7,906 nt of DNA from Brevundimonas sp. (lineage in GTDB: Bacteria > Pseudomonadota > Alphaproteobacteria > Caulobacterales > Caulobacteraceae): contig JAAXIW010000110.1 of assembly GCA_012270135.1 (NCBI GenBank), positions 1-7,906 of the forward strand. Reading direction: 5' to 3'. Both the position numbers and the translations under genes were made by a program. Below, piece by piece: positions 5,519 through 7,906 of the stretch. Under the pieces are notes generated by a model. It ran no database searches. It had not been told where the DNA came from and worked only from the letters and a program-made list of their open reading frames with translations. Numbering within the stretch: position 1 is the stretch's first letter; every line of letters starts with the position of its first letter.

Positions 5519-5947
5519 TCACTGTGAGCTGCCTCGCCGCGGGCGAACTGGAGCGAGCGACGGCAGGATCGCCAGCGCCCCGACGGCCACCGCCCAATAG
5601 AGGACGGAGGCGAACAGGACCGACGACGTCGACCGGCACGCGATCACGCTGAGCGTGGCGGTTCCAACGGCCTCCTCGCCTCTCGGCACGGCATGCGGCT
5701 CGACGGTTCCCGGCAGACAGTCCGTCAGCCGAAAATCGCCGGATCCTTCCGGAGTGGCTTTCAGCATCGCTCCGGCCGGGCCTGACGACGACGGCGGCCA
5801 GCCCCGCAGATCCGTCGTCGCCAGCAGACCGAACAGGACCGCGGCGAAACCGGCCGTCGCGACGAGCAGCAGCGGCGCCGTCCTCATCCGCGCCGTCGTT
5901 CGTGTTCCATCGAGCCGTGCCGCGCACCGGTCACGGGTCTCGGTCAT
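5519..5947 (-). CDS. Small two-TM membrane protein paired with the LytTR regulator (142 aa)
   Basis: The product has a short basic cytoplasmic N-terminus, a first membrane segment (about 24-43), a loop of about 65 residues (45-107), a second membrane segment (about 109-133) and a basic tail (VRPRRGSSQ). The positive-inside rule places both termini in the cytoplasm and the loop in the periplasm. The loop has two cysteines (77 and 104) that could form a disulfide. No family is recognised. The gene starts 25 nt after the stop of the LytTR regulator, with a purine-rich GGAAAAGG abutting the ATG. A second possible start is the Met at residue 21 (position 5887). LytTR regulators in other bacteria are often encoded beside membrane proteins that control them; that this protein does so is inference. 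Confidence 0.75.
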   Translation of the reverse strand: MTETRDRCAARLDGTRTTARMRTAPLLLVATAGFAAVLFGLLATTDLRGWPPSSSGPAGAMLKATPEGSGDFRLTDCLPGTVEPHAVPRGEEAVGTATLSVIACRSTSSVLFASVLYWAVAVGALAILPSLAPVRPRRGSSQ

Positions 5948-5972
5948 CCTTTTCCGCAAAGGCCCCCCCGCT

Positions 5973-7388
5973 TCACGAGGAGGCCGGGAGCAGCGCCGAT
6001 CTGATCTCGGCGACCCGCGCACGACTGATCCGCACCGGTCCATAGGACCGGACCAGCAGGCGCCAGCTGGAGCCTTCTCGATCAAGCCCTTCGGCATGCT
6101 GCAGATTGGCGATGGCTGAGCGATGGACTCTGACGAACGTCGACGGCAGTTCGGTCTGGAGGTGATCGAGCCGGCTCGCGTGAAGCAGCCGGCGGCCGTC
6201 CAGCAGCGCCACTTCCACATAGTCGTCCGCGCCGCAGATCGCGACCACGTCGGAAAGTTCGACCAGCGTCACCCGGCGACCCGTGGTCACCGCGAGACGA
6301 TCGGGCGGAGACGCCGCCCTGGCAAGGGCGCGCTCGCGGGATAGGTCGTCGCGCGCGAGGCGCGTCACATGAAGCATGAGCATCGGCACGAGGAGCGAGG
6401 CGATCAGCAGGAGGGGAAAGACCTCGGCGAAGAAGCCCAGGGACGCCGCCGCCAGAATGACCGCCGAAGCGAGGTAGAGCCCCGCGCCTCGCGAGAGGCG
6501 CGGCCGGGGTCCGAACGCCCAGGCGGCGATCGCGACGACCACCGCCGCCGCAAGGGTTCCGAGGATCTTCAGATCATAGCTGGCGAACAGTCCGGCCAGG
6601 CCGACGGGGATCACCGCGATCCATCTCAGCCTATGTCGGGCCGGGTCCCGGACGTCTCTCGTGGAATAGACGACCAGGAGGACGGCGAACGCCACCGTCA
6701 GCAGCCAGAGCCCGGCCAGCCGCCAGATGTGGAAAGGATAGGCGTAGGCGAAGAGGAACGGCAGGACTTCAAGCCCAGCGAGGAGCGCGGCGCTCGCCGC
6801 CATTCCCGTGAGCAGGAGGCTGGACGTCGTCCTTCTCAGCCGATGGATCACTCCGAACCCGAAGGCTGACGCGGCGAGCACCCCCACCAGGGTCAGATTG
6901 ACCGCGATCTGGCCACGCATCAGCCCGTCTCGAGCAGGGACGACCTTGATGGCGCCTATCGGCCGGGCGAGCCGCGCATTGGCATGGAACGACGAGAGCC
7001 TGAGCGTGAGCACGGACCGCTCGGCTCTCCAGGCCGAAGGCGGAATCGCGAACTCCACCTCATAGCGACCAGGACGTTCCGAGCGCTCGTCGCCGCCGGG
7101 CCGCCCGTTTGCGCCGAGGAAGACGTCGTTCAGCCAAGCCTCTGAGGACGCCACGCCGGTGACGCGAAGCACCTGGCCCTGAGTGACGGCAGGCGGTGAG
7201 GTCGTGGCGGTGATCCAGATCTCTCGCCCCTGGGGGTCGATGTGGCCCACCAGGGGGCGACAGTCGGAAAGCACGGGGCCCGACCGGCCCGGGGCGCCCT
7301 CGCACACCTGCCAGTCGTAGGTCTGGGCGAGGGCGGGGGCGGCGATCAGCGACTGCGCCAGAAGCAGAATCAGACTCAGGGCTCTCAT
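5973..7388 (-). CDS. Membrane-bound LytTR transcriptional regulator with 7-TM sensor
   Basis: The 471-residue product combines a sensor and a DNA-binding domain in one chain. Residues 1-21 are a signal peptide (ALA before Gln22). Residues 22-155 form a beta-rich periplasmic domain with Cys29 and Cys43 placed to form a disulfide. About seven hydrophobic segments follow (roughly 160-182, 189-212, 222-242, 254-271, 273-292, 302-322 and 324-342), resembling the 7TMR-DISM sensor layout. A short charged linker leads to a LytTR domain (about 368-468), recognised from RRVTLVELSDVV, GADDYVEV, the helix LDHLQTELP and FVRVHRSAIANL. It should therefore bind promoter DNA while anchored in the inner membrane, without a kinase or receiver. 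It is the first gene of an operon with the 142-residue membrane protein, and is divergent from the DUF3108-like gene, a likely target. The ATG at 7388 has only a weak ribosome binding site. Confidence 0.9.
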   Translation of the reverse strand: MRALSLILLLAQSLIAAPALAQTYDWQVCEGAPGRSGPVLSDCRPLVGHIDPQGREIWITATTSPPAVTQGQVLRVTGVASSEAWLNDVFLGANGRPGGDERSERPGRYEVEFAIPPSAWRAERSVLTLRLSSFHANARLARPIGAIKVVPARDGLMRGQIAVNLTLVGVLAASAFGFGVIHRLRRTTSSLLLTGMAASAALLAGLEVLPFLFAYAYPFHIWRLAGLWLLTVAFAVLLVVYSTRDVRDPARHRLRWIAVIPVGLAGLFASYDLKILGTLAAAVVVAIAAWAFGPRPRLSRGAGLYLASAVILAAASLGFFAEVFPLLLIASLLVPMLMLHVTRLARDDLSRERALARAASPPDRLAVTTGRRVTLVELSDVVAICGADDYVEVALLDGRRLLHASRLDHLQTELPSTFVRVHRSAIANLQHAEGLDREGSSWRLLVRSYGPVRISRARVAEIRSALLPASS

Positions 7389-7561
7389 TTCACCACTCTA
7401 GCGCGTCGGTGGCCGGCACGGGGCGCCGTTCGCCGACCCAACGGGACCATTGGCCGATCACCCGGCGATTCCAGCGGGTCCCATGCGGAGGATGCTTCGG
7501 TCGCTCGCCCCGATTCCCTTCGGGCGACCCTCCTCACTCAGCGTTTCGGGACCTGGACACC
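7389..7561. promoter_or_regulatory. Divergent promoter region with inverted repeats
   Basis: This 173-nt gap separates the divergently read LytTR regulator and DUF3108-like genes and must hold both promoters. CCGTT (7426-7430) and AACGG (7440-7444) form an inverted repeat with a 9-nt spacer. Each arm carries the GTT core of LytTR binding sites, though known sites are usually direct repeats. A second hairpin, TCGCCC (7505-7510) with GGGCGA (7522-7527) around an 11-nt loop, lies in the probable leader of the plus-strand gene. No clear -35/-10 pair was found. Confidence 0.4.
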
Positions 7562-7906
7562 GTGCTCACAGCTTATCTCGCTCTCACTCTCGGCTTTTTC
7601 GGAGCGACGGAGGAGCCGTCCGTCCCGGACGGCTCCCGTCTCATCGCCGGCGAAACCTGTTACGCCGTCGAGGTGAACGGTCAGGTCCTCGGCGCGACGC
7701 GTCAGGTGGTCCGCGAGGTCGAGCATGAGGGGCGGCCAGCCTGGCGCATCGAGATACATCAGCGCCTGCCGGCCATGCAGTTCGAGGTGCGCGACGCCTT
7801 CCTCGTGGATCGGGCCGACCTCGGCGCGATCCGATATGAGAGCGACCGCGAGGTCAGCGCCCGCGCCCCCGCCCAGACCATCCGCATCTCCTATGGCGAG
7901 GATCGT
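7562..7906 (+). CDS. Secreted DUF3108-like protein, 3' end outside window
   Basis: An open frame runs from a GTG at 7562 to the window edge (115 codons, no stop). The first 15 residues (MLTAYLALTLGFFGA) look like a short signal peptide. The rest alternates in a beta-rich pattern: GETCYAVEVNGQVLGATRQV (30-49), RPAWRIEIHQRLP (58-70), FEVRDAFLVDRADL (74-87) and TIRISYGE (106-113). This resembles DUF3108-type periplasmic proteins, which form a beta-barrel-like lipoprotein-localisation fold. The family call is from memory of the pattern and is tentative. High third-position GC and good protein character support real coding. The GTG has no strong ribosome binding site, and no in-frame ATG lies close upstream. 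It is divergent from the LytTR regulator. Confidence 0.65.
   Translation, partial: MLTAYLALTLGFFGATEEPSVPDGSRLIAGETCYAVEVNGQVLGATRQVVREVEHEGRPAWRIEIHQRLPAMQFEVRDAFLVDRADLGAIRYESDREVSARAPAQTIRISYGEDR

Overview
The window looks like GC-rich chromosomal DNA from a Gram-negative bacterium, most likely an alphaproteobacterium. This rests on high GC with strong third-position GC, Sec-type signal peptides, and the style of the LytTR sensor gene; it is an inference, not a species call. No rRNA, tRNA, CRISPR array, transposase or integrase was seen.

Region 1 (1-396) is less GC-rich and almost empty. It holds one possible 30-residue membrane peptide on the minus strand and a tentative promoter for what follows. 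Region 2 (397-1683, plus) is a two-gene unit: a 95-residue secreted protein with four cysteines, then 12 nt later a secreted DNA/RNA non-specific endonuclease of the beta-beta-alpha-metal fold with its full set of catalytic residues. Region 3 (1766-3514, plus) is a 582-residue patatin-like phospholipase with an intact Ser-Asp dyad and a hydrophobic hairpin inserted into the catalytic domain. It follows the nuclease after a gap containing an 8-bp inverted repeat.

Region 4 (3593-5223, minus) converges on the patatin gene. It encodes, in transcription order, a 112-residue unknown protein, an acidic 155-residue unknown protein, and a 228-residue protein with a PD-(D/E)XK-nuclease-like signature. 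The last two overlap by ATGA and must be translationally coupled. This is the best candidate in the window for an undescribed system, but its function is inferred from motif and layout only.

Region 5 (5388-7388, minus) is a regulatory operon. A membrane-bound one-component regulator (signal peptide, periplasmic domain, seven membrane segments, C-terminal LytTR DNA-binding domain) is followed by a 142-residue protein with two membrane segments and a periplasmic loop. A possible 35-residue ORF and a Rho-independent terminator close the unit. Region 6 (7389-7906) is a divergent promoter region and the 5' part of a secreted DUF3108-like gene that runs off the window.

The secreted nuclease pair probably acts outside the cytoplasm, on extracellular or periplasmic nucleic acid. 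The patatin probably acts on membrane lipid. The LytTR pair probably senses an envelope signal and regulates transcription from the membrane. No direct functional link between these units can be shown from the sequence alone.
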